Positions 8,520 to 20,788 of a DNA stretch of 64,000 bases are shown piece after piece. Numbering within the stretch: the first letter of the stretch is position 1; each line of letters starts with the position of its first letter. Under the pieces are notes generated by a model. It was not told where the DNA came from. It worked only from the letters and a program-made list of their open reading frames with translations, and searched no databases. Source of the DNA: Glaciihabitans sp. INWT7 (GTDB taxonomy: Bacteria > Actinomycetota > Actinomycetes > Actinomycetales > Microbacteriaceae); assembly GCF_014217685.1 (NCBI RefSeq), contig NZ_CP043653.1:686419-750418 (forward strand). Reading direction: 5' to 3'. Made by a program: the position numbers and the translations under genes.

Positions 8520-10010
8520 GTGACTTCAACGACAAGCGGCACCTACGACTTCATCGTCGTGTCCAATCGCCTCCCTGTCGACCGGGTTGTCGGCGCGGAC
8601 GGCACCGACAGCTGGAGCCGTTCTCCGGGCGGTCTGGTGACCGCCCTCGAGCCGGTCATGCAGCAGAACGAGGGTGCCTGGATCGGGTGGGGCGGACAGC
8701 CGGATCTCGAGCTCGATCCGTTCGATAGCGACGGTATCCACATCATCCCGGTGGCCCTCTCGGCGCTCGAGATCGAGCAGTACTACGAGGGCTTCTCCAA
8801 CGACACCCTCTGGCCGCTCTATCACGACGTGATCGCGCCGCCCAGCTACCACCGCGAGTGGTGGGACAGCTACGTCGAGGTCAACCAGCGGTTCGCGGAT
8901 GCCGCGGCAGCCGCCAGCGCGCCCGGCGCGGTGGTCTGGATCCAGGACTACCAGCTCCAGCTCGTGCCGAAGCTGCTGCGCGAGATGCGCCAGGACCTCA
9001 CCATCGGATTCTTCAACCACATCCCCTTCCCGCCTTACGGCATCTACTCCCAGCTTCCGTGGCGCACCCAGATCATCGAGGGACTCCTCGGCGCCGACGT
9101 GATCGGGTTCCAGCGGGTCGCCGACGCGAGCAACTTCCAGCGCGCTGTGCGCCGCCTCAAGGGCTACGCCACCAAGGGCTACCAGGTCGAGGTGCCCATC
9201 GTCGACGCGTCGCCGGGGGTTCGCGTGTTCGGCGAGATCAAACGCCAGGGAAGTTTCCGCACCGTTGTCGCCCGCGCGTTCCCCATCTCGATCGACAGCG
9301 CCAGTTTCGAAGAACTCGCCCGCACTCCGGAGGTACAGGAGCGCGCGAAGCAGATCCGTGCCGAGCTCGGCAATCCCCGAACGGTGATGCTCGGGGTCGA
9401 TCGCCTCGACTACACCAAGGGCATCACCCACCGGCTGAAGGCCTACGGTGAGCTGCTCGCCGAGGGCAAGTTGAGCTCAGAGGATGTCACGCTCGTTCAG
9501 GTCGCCAACCCCAGTCGCGAGCGGGTGCAGGCCTACATGGCGCTTCGCGACGACATCGAGCTGACGGTCGGCCGCATCAACGGCGATTACGGCACGATCG
9601 CGCACGTGCCCATCAGCTATCAGCACCACGGCTTCCCCCGGCACGAGATGGTGGCGTTGTACCTGGCCGCCGATGTGATGCTCGTCACGGCGTTGAGGGA
9701 CGGCATGAACCTCGTGGCCAAGGAGTATGTGGCGTGCCGCTTCGACGACGGAGGTGTGCTCATCCTCAGCGAATTCGCCGGGGCATCCGACGAGTTGAAA
9801 CGGGCGCTGCTCGTCAACCCTCACGACATCGACGGCGTGAAAGAGGCCATCATGCAGGCCATCGCGATGCCGAAGAGTGAACGGTCCGCGCGCATGCGAT
9901 CGCTTCGCAAGCGGGTGCTCGAGCACGACGTCTCCCGCTGGTCGCGCGACTTCCTCGACGTGCTCGAAAGCCGCGCGCACCACGGATCCGAGGGGCACAA
10001 GCTCTCCTGA
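8520..10010 (+). CDS. otsA: Alpha,alpha-trehalose-phosphate synthase
   Basis: A 496-residue GT20 glycosyltransferase that makes trehalose-6-phosphate from a nucleotide-activated glucose (UDP- or GDP-glucose) and glucose-6-phosphate. Signature stretches are VSNRLPVDR and SPGGLVTAL at the N-terminus, [42 protein letters not shown] and [15 protein letters not shown] 8520 is preferred over ATG 8469 because it places the start right before the conserved strand; the longer version would run into the divergent corA start. The stop overlaps otsB (TGATG). Confidence 0.93.
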   Translation: MTSTTSGTYDFIVVSNRLPVDRVVGADGTDSWSRSPGGLVTALEPVMQQNEGAWIGWGGQPDLELDPFDSDGIHIIPVALSALEIEQYYEGFSNDTLWPLYHDVIAPPSYHREWWDSYVEVNQRFADAAAAASAPGAVVWIQDYQLQLVPKLLREMRQDLTIGFFNHIPFPPYGIYSQLPWRTQIIEGLLGADVIGFQRVADASNFQRAVRRLKGYATKGYQVEVPIVDASPGVRVFGEIKRQGSFRTVVARAFPISIDSASFEELARTPEVQERAKQIRAELGNPRTVMLGVDRLDYTKGITHRLKAYGELLAEGKLSSEDVTLVQVANPSRERVQAYMALRDDIELTVGRINGDYGTIAHVPISYQHHGFPRHEMVALYLAADVMLVTALRDGMNLVAKEYVACRFDDGGVLILSEFAGASDELKRALLVNPHDIDGVKEAIMQAIAMPKSERSARMRSLRKRVLEHDVSRWSRDFLDVLESRAHHGSEGHKLS

Positions 10011-10825
10011 TGGTTGACGTCGACACCCCTCCCAACTTCTCCCGACTGCCCGAGCCGTTCATCGGAGCGCTGCGGGAACTCGCCCGCACCCGACGGCTGC
10101 TCGTGGCGCTCGACTTCGACGGAACCCTCGCGCCAGAGGTGGATGCCCCGGAGCACGCCCGTGCGCTGCCCGAGGCTCGCGCCGCCGTGCTCCGCCTCAA
10201 CGACATGCCGAACACGCGGGTGGCGCTGGTCTCCGGCCGCGCCCTCGACAGTCTCATCGAGGTGTCGGACCTGCCGGACAGCGTTCTGCTCGTCGGCTCC
10301 CACGGCATCGAGCTGCGACTCGACAACCCCGGTGACAGCGTCACCCTCAACACTACGGAGTTCGAGCGCATCGATGTTCTCGGCGAGGTGCTCAACGAGG
10401 TGGCCAACTCCTTCGACGAGGTCTGGCTGGAGGAGAAGCCGGCCGGCTTCGCTCTCCACACCCGGCTCGCGTCCGAGCGAAACAGCCGGATCGCCCACCT
10501 GGTCGCTCGCAGCGAGACCGCCGCCGAGCTCGATGACCTCACCATCCGCAGCGGCAAGAATGTGCTCGAGTTCTCGGTGCGATCCACCACCAAGGGCGAG
10601 GCCGTCGAGCATCTGCGCACCTACACGAAGGCCACGGCGGTCTTCTATGCGGGCGACGACGTGACCGACGAGGATGCCTTCGCGGCTCTCGGAGCGGACG
10701 ACGTCGGGCTCAAGAGCGGCCACGGATCCACACTCGCCAACTTCCGGGTCGCCGGACCCATCGATGTCGCCCGGGCGCTCAACCTGCTCGCCGACCTGCG
10801 TGAGGGCGACGTGCACGAGCAATAG
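10010..10825 (+). CDS. otsB: Trehalose-6-phosphate phosphatase
   Basis: 271-residue HAD-superfamily phosphatase of the OtsB group. Motif I is LVALDFDGTLAP (nucleophile and acid aspartates), with SGR in motif II, the lysine of the KGEAV stretch, and motif IV in YAGDDVTDEDAF. It hydrolyses the OtsA product to trehalose, a compatible solute and stress protectant. Its ATG shares a base with the otsA TGA, so the two are translationally coupled. Confidence 0.92.
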   Translation: MVDVDTPPNFSRLPEPFIGALRELARTRRLLVALDFDGTLAPEVDAPEHARALPEARAAVLRLNDMPNTRVALVSGRALDSLIEVSDLPDSVLLVGSHGIELRLDNPGDSVTLNTTEFERIDVLGEVLNEVANSFDEVWLEEKPAGFALHTRLASERNSRIAHLVARSETAAELDDLTIRSGKNVLEFSVRSTTKGEAVEHLRTYTKATAVFYAGDDVTDEDAFAALGADDVGLKSGHGSTLANFRVAGPIDVARALNLLADLREGDVHEQ

Positions 10826-10882
10826 CTCTGTCGCATCAGCTCTTTTCCTGTTCTGAACCGCCATTTCGGCGCGCGCCAGAGA

Positions 10883-10968
10883 CTCGCGGACGCGGGAATG
10901 TCGAGGCGGCGGGGGAAACGTCCCCCTCCCTGAGGCTGCGAGCGGTCCGCGAGCGTCGGCATTCCCGC
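10883..10968 (+). other. Interlocking inverted repeats between otsB and ilvD (candidate structured RNA)
   Basis: Two perfect 9-bp pairs are arranged A-B-A'-B': CTCGCGGAC (10883-10891) pairs with 10945-10953, and GCGGGAATG (10892-10900) pairs with 10960-10968. Between them lies a GGGGG/CCCCC hairpin (10911-10926). Such an order gives a pseudoknot or two mutually exclusive folds. It could be part of the otsB 3' end or a separate transcript; the ilvD promoter lies downstream of it. Confidence 0.4.
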
Positions 10969-11025
10969 CAAGACGGAGAGCCTGCCGTCGCTCGCGCGGG
11001 AGGAATGTGAACACGGAGGGCGTTC

Positions 11026-11031
11026 TAGACT
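11026..11031 (+). promoter_or_regulatory. -10 box of a leaderless ilvD promoter
   Basis: TAGACT ends 7 nt before the ilvD ATG at 11039, the distance expected when transcription begins at the start codon. No Shine-Dalgarno sequence lies in the usual place. The -35 region is weak. Confidence 0.5.
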
Positions 11032-11038
11032 CTGTTAC

Positions 11039-12736
11039 ATGCCCGAAACAGTCGACTGGAAGCCCCGTTCACGCACCGTCACCGACGGTATCGAAGCCAT
11101 GACCTCCCGCGGCATGCTGCGCGCGGTGGGCATGGGCGACTCCGACTGGGAGAAGCCCCAGATCGGCATCGCGAGTTCGTGGAACGAGATCACCCCCTGC
11201 AACCTCAGCCTCGACCGCCTGGCTCAGGCCGCGAAGGAGGGAGTGCACTCCGGCGGCGGCTACCCACTGCAGTTCGGCACCATCTCCGTCTCCGACGGCA
11301 TCAGCATGGGCCATGAGGGCATGCACTTCTCTCTGGTGAGCCGCGAGGTCATCGCCGACTCCGTCGAGGTCGTCATGCAGGCCGAGCGGCTCGACGGCTC
11401 CGTTCTGCTCGCCGGCTGCGACAAGTCGCTTCCCGGCATGCTCATGGCTGCCGCCCGCCTCGACCTCTCCTCCGTGTTCCTCTACGCAGGCTCGATCGCT
11501 CCGGGCTGGGTGCGGCTGAGCGACGGCACCGAGAAGGAGGTCACCATCATCGACTCCTTCGAGGCCGTCGGTGGCGTCAAGGCCGGCACGATGAGCGACG
11601 AGGATGCCTACGCCATCGAGTGCGCGATCGCGCCGGGCGAGGGTGCCTGCGGCGGCATGTACACGGCCAACACGATGGCGAGCGTGGCCGAGGCACTCGG
11701 CATGGCGCTGCCGGGCTCCACGAGTCCTGCCGCGGCCGACCGGCGACGCGACTACTTCGCCCACAAGAGCGGCGAGGCCGTCGTCAACCTGCTGCGCCTC
11801 GGCATCACCACCCGCGACATCCTCACCAAGGACGCCTTCGAGAACGCGATCGCGGTGGCCATGGCCCTCGGCGGATCGACGAACGTCGTGCTCCACCTCC
11901 TCGCCATCGCGTGGGAAGCGGATGTCGACCTCTCGCTCGACGACTTCAACCGCATCGGCGACACCATTCCCCACCTCGCCGACATGAAGCCCTTCGGCCA
12001 GTTCGTGATGAACGACCTGGATCGTCGCGGAGGCATCCCGGTGCTGATGAAGGCGCTGCTGGATGCCGGGCTGCTGCACGGCGACGCGCTCACCGTCACC
12101 GGCAAGACCCTCGCCGAGAACCTCGCCGAGCTGAACATCCCTCCGCTGGACGGGAAGGTGCTTCGCACCCTCGACAACCCGATCCACGCGACCGGGGGCC
12201 TCACCATCCTGCGCGGTTCCCTCGCACCGGAGGGTGCCGTCGTCAAGACCGCCGGCTTCGATGCCCAGGTCTTCGAAGGCCCCGCTCGGGTGTTCGAGCG
12301 GGAGCGAGCGGCGATGGACGCCCTCACCGAGGGCAAGATCGGAAAGGGCGACATCGTCGTCATCCGCTACGAGGGACCCAAGGGCGGACCGGGGATGCGC
12401 GAGATGCTCGCCATCACCGCAGCCATCAAGGGAGCAGGCCTCGGCAAGGATGTACTACTGTTGACGGACGGACGATTCTCAGGCGGCACAACCGGACTGT
12501 GTATCGGCCACATAGCACCCGAAGCGGTGGACGCAGGTCCCATCGCCTTCGTGCGCGATGGTGATCTAATACGGGTCGATATCGCCGCTCGTTCTCTCGA
12601 TCTACTTGTCGACGAGGCCGAGCTAGCCGCTCGCCGCTCTGGCTGGGCTCCGCTTCCCCCGCGCTATACCCGTGGCGTTCTCGCAAAGTACTCGAAGCTC
12701 GTGCACTCCGCCGCAGAAGGCGCGATCACGGGCTAA
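11039..12736 (+). CDS. ilvD: Dihydroxy-acid dehydratase
   Basis: 565-residue iron-sulfur dehydratase that converts dihydroxy-isovalerate and dihydroxy-methylvalerate to the 2-keto acids of valine and isoleucine. The cluster-binding cysteines are in [14 protein letters not shown] and [28 protein letters not shown] lies near the C-terminus. The transcript is probably leaderless. From about 12450 to the stop the codon choice changes sharply (CTA, ATA, TTG, ACA appear), unlike the rest of the gene. Confidence 0.95.
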   Translation: MPETVDWKPRSRTVTDGIEAMTSRGMLRAVGMGDSDWEKPQIGIASSWNEITPCNLSLDRLAQAAKEGVHSGGGYPLQFGTISVSDGISMGHEGMHFSLVSREVIADSVEVVMQAERLDGSVLLAGCDKSLPGMLMAAARLDLSSVFLYAGSIAPGWVRLSDGTEKEVTIIDSFEAVGGVKAGTMSDEDAYAIECAIAPGEGACGGMYTANTMASVAEALGMALPGSTSPAAADRRRDYFAHKSGEAVVNLLRLGITTRDILTKDAFENAIAVAMALGGSTNVVLHLLAIAWEADVDLSLDDFNRIGDTIPHLADMKPFGQFVMNDLDRRGGIPVLMKALLDAGLLHGDALTVTGKTLAENLAELNIPPLDGKVLRTLDNPIHATGGLTILRGSLAPEGAVVKTAGFDAQVFEGPARVFERERAAMDALTEGKIGKGDIVVIRYEGPKGGPGMREMLAITAAIKGAGLGKDVLLLTDGRFSGGTTGLCIGHIAPEAVDAGPIAFVRDGDLIRVDIAARSLDLLVDEAELAARRSGWAPLPPRYTRGVLAKYSKLVHSAAEGAITG

Positions 12737-12797
12737 CCCGGGGTCGGGACGTCTCGCCCCCCACCATTCGCACTCTATGTCTCGCAAGGAATATGCC

Positions 12798-14597
12798 ATG
12801 TCCACGGAAACCGCTCCCGTGCCAGCAGCACCGACCAAGAAAGCCACCGAGCCCGAGATCCTCACCGGGTCGGGCGCGATCCTCCGCTCGCTCGAGAACC
12901 TCGGCGTCACCGACGTCTTCGGCCTCCCCGGCGGGGCCATCATGCCCTTCTACGACGAGCTGATGTCCTCGACGGGAATCCGCCACATCCTGGTGCGCCA
13001 CGAGCAGGGCGCTGGCCACGCTGCCGAGGGCTACGCGTCATCCACCGGCCGCCTCGGGGTCTGCATCGCGACCTCCGGCCCCGGTGCCACCAATCTCGTG
13101 ACCGCGATAGCGGATGCCTACATGGACTCCGTCCCGCTGCTCGCGATCACCGGCCAGGTGTTCTCCACCCTGATGGGAAGCGACGCGTTCCAGGAGGTCG
13201 ACATCTCCGGAATCACGATGCCGATCACCAAGCATTCCTTCCTGGTGACCCGGCCGGAAGATGTGCCGGCGACCATCGCGGCCGCGTACCACATCGCCAC
13301 GACCGGCCGGCCCGGTCCGGTGCTGGTGGATGTCACGAAGGACTGCCAGCAGAACAGCGCGCCGTTCATCTGGCCGCCGAAAGTCGACCTTCCCGGGTAT
13401 CGCCCGGTGCTGAAGGCCCACGGCAAGCAGATCCTCGCCGCCGCCCAGCTGCTCGCCGAGGCCAAGCGCCCCGTCTTCTACGTCGGTGGCGGTGTGATCC
13501 GCGCCAAGGCATCCGCCGAGCTGCTGGAGCTCGCCGAACTGGTAGGCGCGCCGGTCGTGACCACGCTCATGGCCCGCGGTGCCTTCCCGGACTCCAACCG
13601 GCTGAACCTCGGCATGCCCGGGATGCACGGAACGGTGCCCGCGGTGCTCGCCATCCAGGAGTCCGACCTGCTCATTTCGCTGGGAGCGCGCTTCGACGAC
13701 CGGGTCACCGGCAAGCCCAGCGAATTCGCGCCGAACGCCAAGGTCGTCCATGTCGACATCGACCCGGCCGAGATCTCCAAGATCCGCCTCGCCGATGTGC
13801 CGATCGTCGGCGACGCCAAGGAGGTCATCGCCGACCTCACCACCGCCTTCCGTGATGCGGTAGCGACCACGCCATCCGACCTCACGGTGTGGTGGGAGCG
13901 TCTCGAACTTCTCCGTGCCCGCTTCCCACTCGGCTACGACGAGCCGGAAGACGGATTGCTCTCCCCCCAGTACGTGATCGAGCGCATCGGCCAGATCACC
14001 GGGCCGGAGGCCATCTACGCCTCGGGCGTCGGCCAGCACCAGATGTGGGCCGCACAGTTCATCAAGTACGAGCGCCCCAATGCCTGGCTCAACTCCGGCG
14101 GTGCGGGCACCATGGGCTACGGCGTTCCCGCGGCCATGGGTGCGAAGGTCGCCGAGCCGGAGCGCACGGTCTGGGCGATCGATGGGGACGGCTGCTTCCA
14201 GATGACCAACCAGGAGCTCGCCACCTGCACGATCAACAAGATCCCGATCAAGGTCGCGATCATCAACAACTCCTCTCTCGGCATGGTGCGACAGTGGCAG
14301 ACCCTGTTCTACGACGGCCGCCACTCGTTCACCGACCTCAACACGGGTCATGACACGGTGATGATCCCGGACTTCGTGAAGATGGCGGATGCCTACGGTG
14401 CCCTCGGTATCCGCGTGCGGAACAAGGAAGACGTGGATGCCGCGATCAAGCTGGCGAACGAGACCAACGACCGTCCGGTGGTGATCGACTTCATCGTGAG
14501 TCCGCACTCGATGGTCTGGCCGATGGTGCCGCAGGGCGTCGGCAACTCCAATGTGCAATACGCGAAAGACCACGCCCCGTCGTGGGACGAGGAGTAG
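12798..14597 (+). CDS. ilvB: Acetolactate synthase large subunit
   Basis: A 599-residue ThDP enzyme condensing pyruvate with pyruvate or 2-ketobutyrate. The N-terminal pyrimidine domain carries [13 protein letters not shown] and the catalytic glutamate in [14 protein letters not shown]; the C-terminal PP domain has the [14 protein letters not shown] metal motif and [12 protein letters not shown]. Start ATG 12798 has AAGGA upstream; ATG 12777 would be an alternative. It lies 61 nt after ilvD and is followed by the regulatory subunit. Confidence 0.95.
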   Translation: MSTETAPVPAAPTKKATEPEILTGSGAILRSLENLGVTDVFGLPGGAIMPFYDELMSSTGIRHILVRHEQGAGHAAEGYASSTGRLGVCIATSGPGATNLVTAIADAYMDSVPLLAITGQVFSTLMGSDAFQEVDISGITMPITKHSFLVTRPEDVPATIAAAYHIATTGRPGPVLVDVTKDCQQNSAPFIWPPKVDLPGYRPVLKAHGKQILAAAQLLAEAKRPVFYVGGGVIRAKASAELLELAELVGAPVVTTLMARGAFPDSNRLNLGMPGMHGTVPAVLAIQESDLLISLGARFDDRVTGKPSEFAPNAKVVHVDIDPAEISKIRLADVPIVGDAKEVIADLTTAFRDAVATTPSDLTVWWERLELLRARFPLGYDEPEDGLLSPQYVIERIGQITGPEAIYASGVGQHQMWAAQFIKYERPNAWLNSGGAGTMGYGVPAAMGAKVAEPERTVWAIDGDGCFQMTNQELATCTINKIPIKVAIINNSSLGMVRQWQTLFYDGRHSFTDLNTGHDTVMIPDFVKMADAYGALGIRVRNKEDVDAAIKLANETNDRPVVIDFIVSPHSMVWPMVPQGVGNSNVQYAKDHAPSWDEE

Positions 14598-14601
14598 GCC
14601 C

Positions 14602-16300
<1,699 letters not shown>

Positions 16301-16310
16301 TCGTCCCAGT

Positions 16311-16349
16311 CGAAGGGGCCCCGGTTGTCGTCGAACCGGGGCCCCTTCG
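16311..16349 (+). terminator. Strong hairpin terminator after ilvC
   Basis: A perfect 16-bp stem, CGAAGGGGCCCCGGTT (16311-16326) with its complement at 16334-16349 and a 7-nt loop, starts 10 nt after the ilvC stop. No long T run follows, as is common in high-GC actinobacteria. Confidence 0.85.
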
Positions 16350-16376
16350 CTGTGCCCGTCACCATCACTCCCTTTT

Positions 16377-16468
16377 GCGCAACTCCTGCAATGTGCGGCG
16401 GGGCCGGCGCGGGTGCCCGGATTTGCGGGTGACCATGGCCGGTGCGCAAAAATCTGCAGGAGTTATGC
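16377..16468. repeat. GCATAACTCCTGCA inverted-end element, copy 1 (92 bp)
   Basis: Left end GCGCAACTCCTGCA (two mismatches from consensus), right end TGCAGGAGTTATGC, 64-nt GC-rich interior. It lies between the ilvC terminator and a DUF998 gene in the same direction. The right end contains AGGAG and an ATG in frame with that gene. Confidence 0.85.
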
Positions 16469-16482
16469 ACGAGGCTGGGGGG

Positions 16483-17097
16483 ATGACTCCGCCGCTGGCC
16501 ACCCGGGTTCGCCGGGCATTCGCCCTCGCGGCGATGGTGCTCGTGCTGCTCTACGTGACGATAGACGTCGTGCTCCAGGTGCTGCCTCCGCACTATTCGC
16601 TGCTGAGCGACGCCGAGAGCGACCTCGCCGTCGGACCGTTCGGGTGGGCCATGAACCTCAACTTCCTGGCCCGGGCGGTGATGAGCGGATGCCTCGTCAT
16701 GGCGGTTTCAGTCACGGCTCCGGCCTCTCGGGTGCGGAGAGCCGGCTCGGCCCTCCTCGCAGTGGCGGGTCTCTGCTCCGCGGCCCTCGTGTTCTTCCCC
16801 ACAGACGTCAACCGCCCCGGCGAATTCGGCATGACCCCGCGGACGAGCATCGGGTTCGTGCACGTGCTCTTCGCGACATCCGGATTCCTCGCGGTGCTTG
16901 CGGCCATGGCGCTGCTCACCTGGTGGATCGGGCGACCCCGCGCGGTGAGGCTGTTCTTCGGGGTCGCTCTCGTCGGGCTCGTGCTGCTCGGCATGAGCCT
17001 CGTGGTGCTTCCGCACGTGGTCGGTCTCACCGAGAGGATCTGCCTGCTGGGGATCCTCGGCTGGGCTTTCGTGTTCAGCGTCCGCCTGATTCGCTAG
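16483..17097 (+). CDS. DUF998-type membrane protein
   Basis: A 204-residue membrane protein with about six spans; the segment after the first span (LLSDAESDLAVGPFGWAMNLNF) matches the conserved loop of DUF998 proteins. Function unknown. Start ATG 16483 is chosen because GAGG lies 8 nt upstream; an in-frame ATG at 16465 sits inside the preceding repeat, too close to its AGGAG. The stop TAG overlaps the convergent gene's stop in a CTAG. Confidence 0.7.
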   Translation: MTPPLATRVRRAFALAAMVLVLLYVTIDVVLQVLPPHYSLLSDAESDLAVGPFGWAMNLNFLARAVMSGCLVMAVSVTAPASRVRRAGSALLAVAGLCSAALVFFPTDVNRPGEFGMTPRTSIGFVHVLFATSGFLAVLAAMALLTWWIGRPRAVRLFFGVALVGLVLLGMSLVVLPHVVGLTERICLLGILGWAFVFSVRLIR

Positions 17098-17351
17098 CGC
17101 GGCACCTTCAGCCAGGACATCCCGCGCAGCTCGAGGCAGATGCTGTCCGGCTCCTCGACGACAACCATGAGCACGTCGTCGCACTGGGCGCAGCGCACCA
17201 CATAGCCGGTGGGATCCGGGTAGTCCATCGCGCGAGCCAGCTCCGAGACGTCTCCGCAGCCGAGGCAGCGCGCCGTCGCCAGGGTGAGATCGGCGGAGAA
17301 CAGCTCGGAGAGCGGCCCCGCCAGGGAGTTGCCGTCCACGGGTTCCGGCAT
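17094..17351 (-). CDS. DUF6510-like zinc-ribbon protein
   Basis: 85 residues with two CxxC pairs (CLGCG and CAQCD) about 30 residues apart, a small zinc ribbon. It is the last gene of a three-gene unit with a flavin reductase and a molybdenum oxidoreductase, its ATG overlapping the upstream stop by 1 nt. It could be a metal-binding accessory or electron-transfer helper. The longer frame to 17534 is rejected as a shadow of the reductase. Confidence 0.7.
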   Translation of the reverse strand: MPEPVDGNSLAGPLSELFSADLTLATARCLGCGDVSELARAMDYPDPTGYVVRCAQCDDVLMVVVEEPDSICLELRGMSWLKVPR

Positions 17352-18106
17352 CAGGCGCCTCCGAATCGTTCGGTCTTCACACGCTGCGGGTCGTGCCCGA
17401 GCGCGACGAGGTCGTTCGCGACCGTCTCGACGAATCCGGTCGGCCCACAGACGAACACCGCGGGGGCCAGCGACGCGGCGAAGGCGGATGCCTCGATGTC
17501 GGCGAGCGCGATGCGGGAGGCCGGCCGTGGCCATCCGTCCGGCGTCCGGCGGGTGTACAGCCAGGTGACGTCGAGGTGGGGATTCGGGGTGTCGAGTTCG
17601 GAACGGAAGAACGCGTCATCCGGGGTGCGCACCGAATAGAGCAGCCGGAAGGGGGCAGTGCTGCCCGACGCGGTGTGGGATCGGATCATCGCCATCAGCG
17701 GCACGATCCCTGAGCCTCCGCCGATCAGCTGCACCGATTCGGTCTGGCTTGGCCGCCAGACGAACCAGCCGCCGAGCGGGCCGCGCAGTTCCAGCTCATC
17801 TCCGGGCTGGAGTTCATCCACTAGGTACGGCGACACCTCTCCGGTGGGGAAGCGGTCGACGGCGAGCTCGACCCGGTCCCCGTCCCCCGCCGAGGCGATG
17901 GAGTACGAGCGAACGGCCTGGTACCCGTCCGGCGCGGTGAGCCGCACATCCGCGTGCTGGCCGGCGAGGTTGCCGCCCCAGCCGGGAACGTCGAGCACGA
18001 TGCTGCGTCCGGTGGGAGTCTCGGTATTGGTCGAGACGACCACACCGACATGCCAGAGTCCGACCCGGTGTGGCGGCGCATCCCGGGTCTCGCGTTCGGT
18101 CACCAA
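17351..18106 (-). CDS. FAD/NAD(P)-binding ferredoxin-reductase-type oxidoreductase
   Basis: 251 residues of the FNR fold: FAD-binding barrel with the RSYSIAS motif (Arg-x-Tyr-Ser), GGGSGIVPLMAMI for the nucleotide phosphate, and a C-terminal VFVCGPTGFVE. There is no iron-sulfur domain. It lies between a sulfite-oxidase-like Moco enzyme (7 nt upstream) and the zinc ribbon, suggesting it transfers electrons to or from that Moco enzyme. Confidence 0.85.
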   Translation of the reverse strand: MVTERETRDAPPHRVGLWHVGVVVSTNTETPTGRSIVLDVPGWGGNLAGQHADVRLTAPDGYQAVRSYSIASAGDGDRVELAVDRFPTGEVSPYLVDELQPGDELELRGPLGGWFVWRPSQTESVQLIGGGSGIVPLMAMIRSHTASGSTAPFRLLYSVRTPDDAFFRSELDTPNPHLDVTWLYTRRTPDGWPRPASRIALADIEASAFAASLAPAVFVCGPTGFVETVANDLVALGHDPQRVKTERFGGA

Positions 18107-18113
18107 CGGCCAC

Positions 18114-18707
<594 letters not shown>

Positions 18708-18743
18708 GAGAAGCTCCTTCGGTCGATCCCAAAATAGCGACCG

Positions 18744-19517
18744 TTACTGCTCCCGGTCGAGACCACCCATGCGTTCGAGTACCGCGTGCACCAGCTCGAT
18801 CTCGGCATCCGGGGTGATGTGATGATTGAGGTAGATGCCCTCCAGCCAGGAGAGCACTTCGTCGCGCTCGAGGCCGACGGCGGGCCAGTCGACGCCTTGT
18901 TCGGCGGATGTCACGGGCTCACCAGACACCGGATCGAGCCACGCACGGGCGATCGTGCGGTCGGGAGTGGCGCCATCCACCGGGTTCCAGAGCAGGGCGA
19001 TCGGATGATTCTCTCCGTCGACGTGGTCCTGGCTGACGCCGCCGGACCCGAGCCACGGCAGCGTGAGGATCTCGCCCTCGATCTCCACCTCGATCAGGTC
19101 GAGCTTGGCGGGCTCCGTCTCGCACACGTAGAGGGGATAGCCCTCCTCGTGCCACGCCGCGGCTTCCTCGATGTCTTCCATGAGCTCGGGCATCCGCTCG
19201 AAGAAGTTGGCGGCGAGAGCGCTGGACCAGGAAAGCAACACCGCAGTGTCGGGTTCGTTCCACGGGCTGTTCTCGCTCGCGTCGCCATTCGCGCCGTGGA
19301 AGTGATGCTCGCCTCCGTTGGCTCCGAGGTCGAGGTGGAGCTGCCCGTCGTCAAAGCCGACATAGAGGGACACGACATTCTCGTCGTCCTGCCATTCGGC
19401 GAAGATCTCGGGCTCGCGCAGTCTCGGCGGCAGGGCGATCTTCGCCGCACGCTTGTCGCCGAGGTCGAAGACCGCCTGGAAGATCGTATTCGGCAGTCGC
19501 AGCGTTTCGTCGGGCAT
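18744..19517 (-). CDS. Conserved-looking protein of unknown function (257 aa)
   Basis: An acidic, soluble 257-residue protein with no signal peptide and no motif I recognise. Notable are the HHFHG cluster, many Trp residues and an abundance of Asp/Glu. Codon use is normal and no good alternative frame exists, so it is real. It sits 36 nt upstream of the Moco oxidoreductase operon on the same strand, but a functional tie is not shown. Confidence 0.6.
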   Translation of the reverse strand: MPDETLRLPNTIFQAVFDLGDKRAAKIALPPRLREPEIFAEWQDDENVVSLYVGFDDGQLHLDLGANGGEHHFHGANGDASENSPWNEPDTAVLLSWSSALAANFFERMPELMEDIEEAAAWHEEGYPLYVCETEPAKLDLIEVEIEGEILTLPWLGSGGVSQDHVDGENHPIALLWNPVDGATPDRTIARAWLDPVSGEPVTSAEQGVDWPAVGLERDEVLSWLEGIYLNHHITPDAEIELVHAVLERMGGLDREQ

Positions 19518-19616
19518 GGAGTCAACTCTTCCACGTCCGGTGGTCTCCGGCGTCGTGGTGTGCAGCGCTGCGGGCGGCGAGTTGCGGCAACGGCTGCTGC
19601 CGGCGTTCGCGTTCTG

Positions 19617-19631
19617 CAGGACATGGTCCTG
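19617..19631. promoter_or_regulatory. Palindrome in the divergent region before moaA
   Basis: CAGGAC-ATG-GTCCTG is a perfect 6-bp inverted repeat in the 188-nt gap between two divergent genes, about 63 nt upstream of the moaA -10 box. It may be an operator; no regulator can be named. Confidence 0.3.
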
Positions 19632-19693
19632 AAGAACGTGGGTGCGCCGAGTAAGTGCACCGCACGCGCAGCCTTCGCCCCTACCCCGTCACG

Positions 19694-19699
19694 TAGGCT
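19694..19699 (+). promoter_or_regulatory. -10 box of a leaderless moaA promoter
   Basis: TAGGCT lies 6 nt before the moaA ATG (19706), which fits a transcript beginning at the start codon. There is no Shine-Dalgarno sequence. Confidence 0.45.
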
Positions 19700-19705
19700 G
19701 AATCC

Positions 19706-20788
19706 ATGACCTCCCTCGCGCTCGGCATCCCGGGGATCCGGCGTGACCCGGCACGTCTTCCGCCGACGGTCGGCCGCCCGGATGAGGCTGGCCTGCTCGA
19801 CACCTTCGGCCGCACGGCCCGCGACCTCCGCATCTCTATCACCGAGAAGTGCTCGCTGCGTTGCACCTACTGCATGCCGGAGGAGGGGCTTCCCGCGATC
19901 GCCCGCGACGACCTGCTCACGGCGACGGAGATCGCCCGGCTTGTCGAGATCGCGGTGCGCGACCTCGGCGTGCACGACATCCGCTTCACCGGGGGAGAGC
20001 CGCTCATGCGAGCGGACCTGGCCGAGATCATCCGTCGCTCCTCCGCAGTCGCGGGGCTGCCCGGGGGTGGCACGGCGTCGATCTCGATGACGACGAACGC
20101 CATCGGGCTCGATCACCGCATCCACGAGTTGGTGGAGGCTGGGCTCACCCGTATCAACATCTCCCTCGACACCGTCGACCGCGACCATTTCGCGCGGCTC
20201 ACCCGGCGCGACCGGCTTCCGTCGGTCTTCGCGGGCATCCAGGCCGCGAAGGATGCCGGACTCACCCCCCTCAAGATCAACGCCGTGCTCATGCGCGACA
20301 CCCTCGCCGGTGCGGCCGACCTGCTCGAGTGGTCCCTCGCCAATGGCGTGAGACTGCGCTTTATCGAGCAGATGCCCCTCGACGCCGACGAGGCTTGGGC
20401 ACGCGACAACATGGTGGACGCCGCGGAGCTGCTGGATGTACTCGGCGCACGCTACACGCTGAGCCAGCCGCACCGCGAAGATCCCTCGGCGCCCGCCGAG
20501 GAGTGGACCGTCGATGGCGGTCCAGCCACGGTGGGCATCATCGCCTCCGTGACCCGCTCGTTCTGCGAGGCCTGCGACCGCACCCGCGTCACTGCGGAGG
20601 GCACCGTGCGATCCTGTCTGTTCGGCGACGACGAAACGGACCTGCGCGCGCTGCTGCGCAACGGCTCCGACGATGCGACGATCGCGCAGTGGTGGCGGGC
20701 CGCCCAGTGGGGCAAGCAGGCCGGGCATGGAATGGACCGGAGCGACTTCGTGCGCCCGCAGCGCAGCATGGGCGCCATCGGTGGCTGA
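19706..20788 (+). CDS. moaA: GTP 3',8-cyclase (Moco biosynthesis)
   Basis: A 360-residue radical SAM enzyme catalysing the first step from GTP to cyclic pyranopterin. The N-terminal cluster is C49-x3-C53-x2-C56 (CSLRCTYC), TGGEPL follows, and the C-terminal second cluster is in [21 protein letters not shown]. It ends in the characteristic Gly-Gly (AIGG). Downstream moaD overlaps by 8 nt. Confidence 0.95.
   Translation: MTSLALGIPGIRRDPARLPPTVGRPDEAGLLDTFGRTARDLRISITEKCSLRCTYCMPEEGLPAIARDDLLTATEIARLVEIAVRDLGVHDIRFTGGEPLMRADLAEIIRRSSAVAGLPGGGTASISMTTNAIGLDHRIHELVEAGLTRINISLDTVDRDHFARLTRRDRLPSVFAGIQAAKDAGLTPLKINAVLMRDTLAGAADLLEWSLANGVRLRFIEQMPLDADEAWARDNMVDAAELLDVLGARYTLSQPHREDPSAPAEEWTVDGGPATVGIIASVTRSFCEACDRTRVTAEGTVRSCLFGDDETDLRALLRNGSDDATIAQWWRAAQWGKQAGHGMDRSDFVRPQRSMGAIGG

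Noticed and set aside
16391-16454. Interiors of the inverted-end elements as small genes
   Set aside because: Only 53-64 nt, no shared reading frame and no sequence in common between copies.
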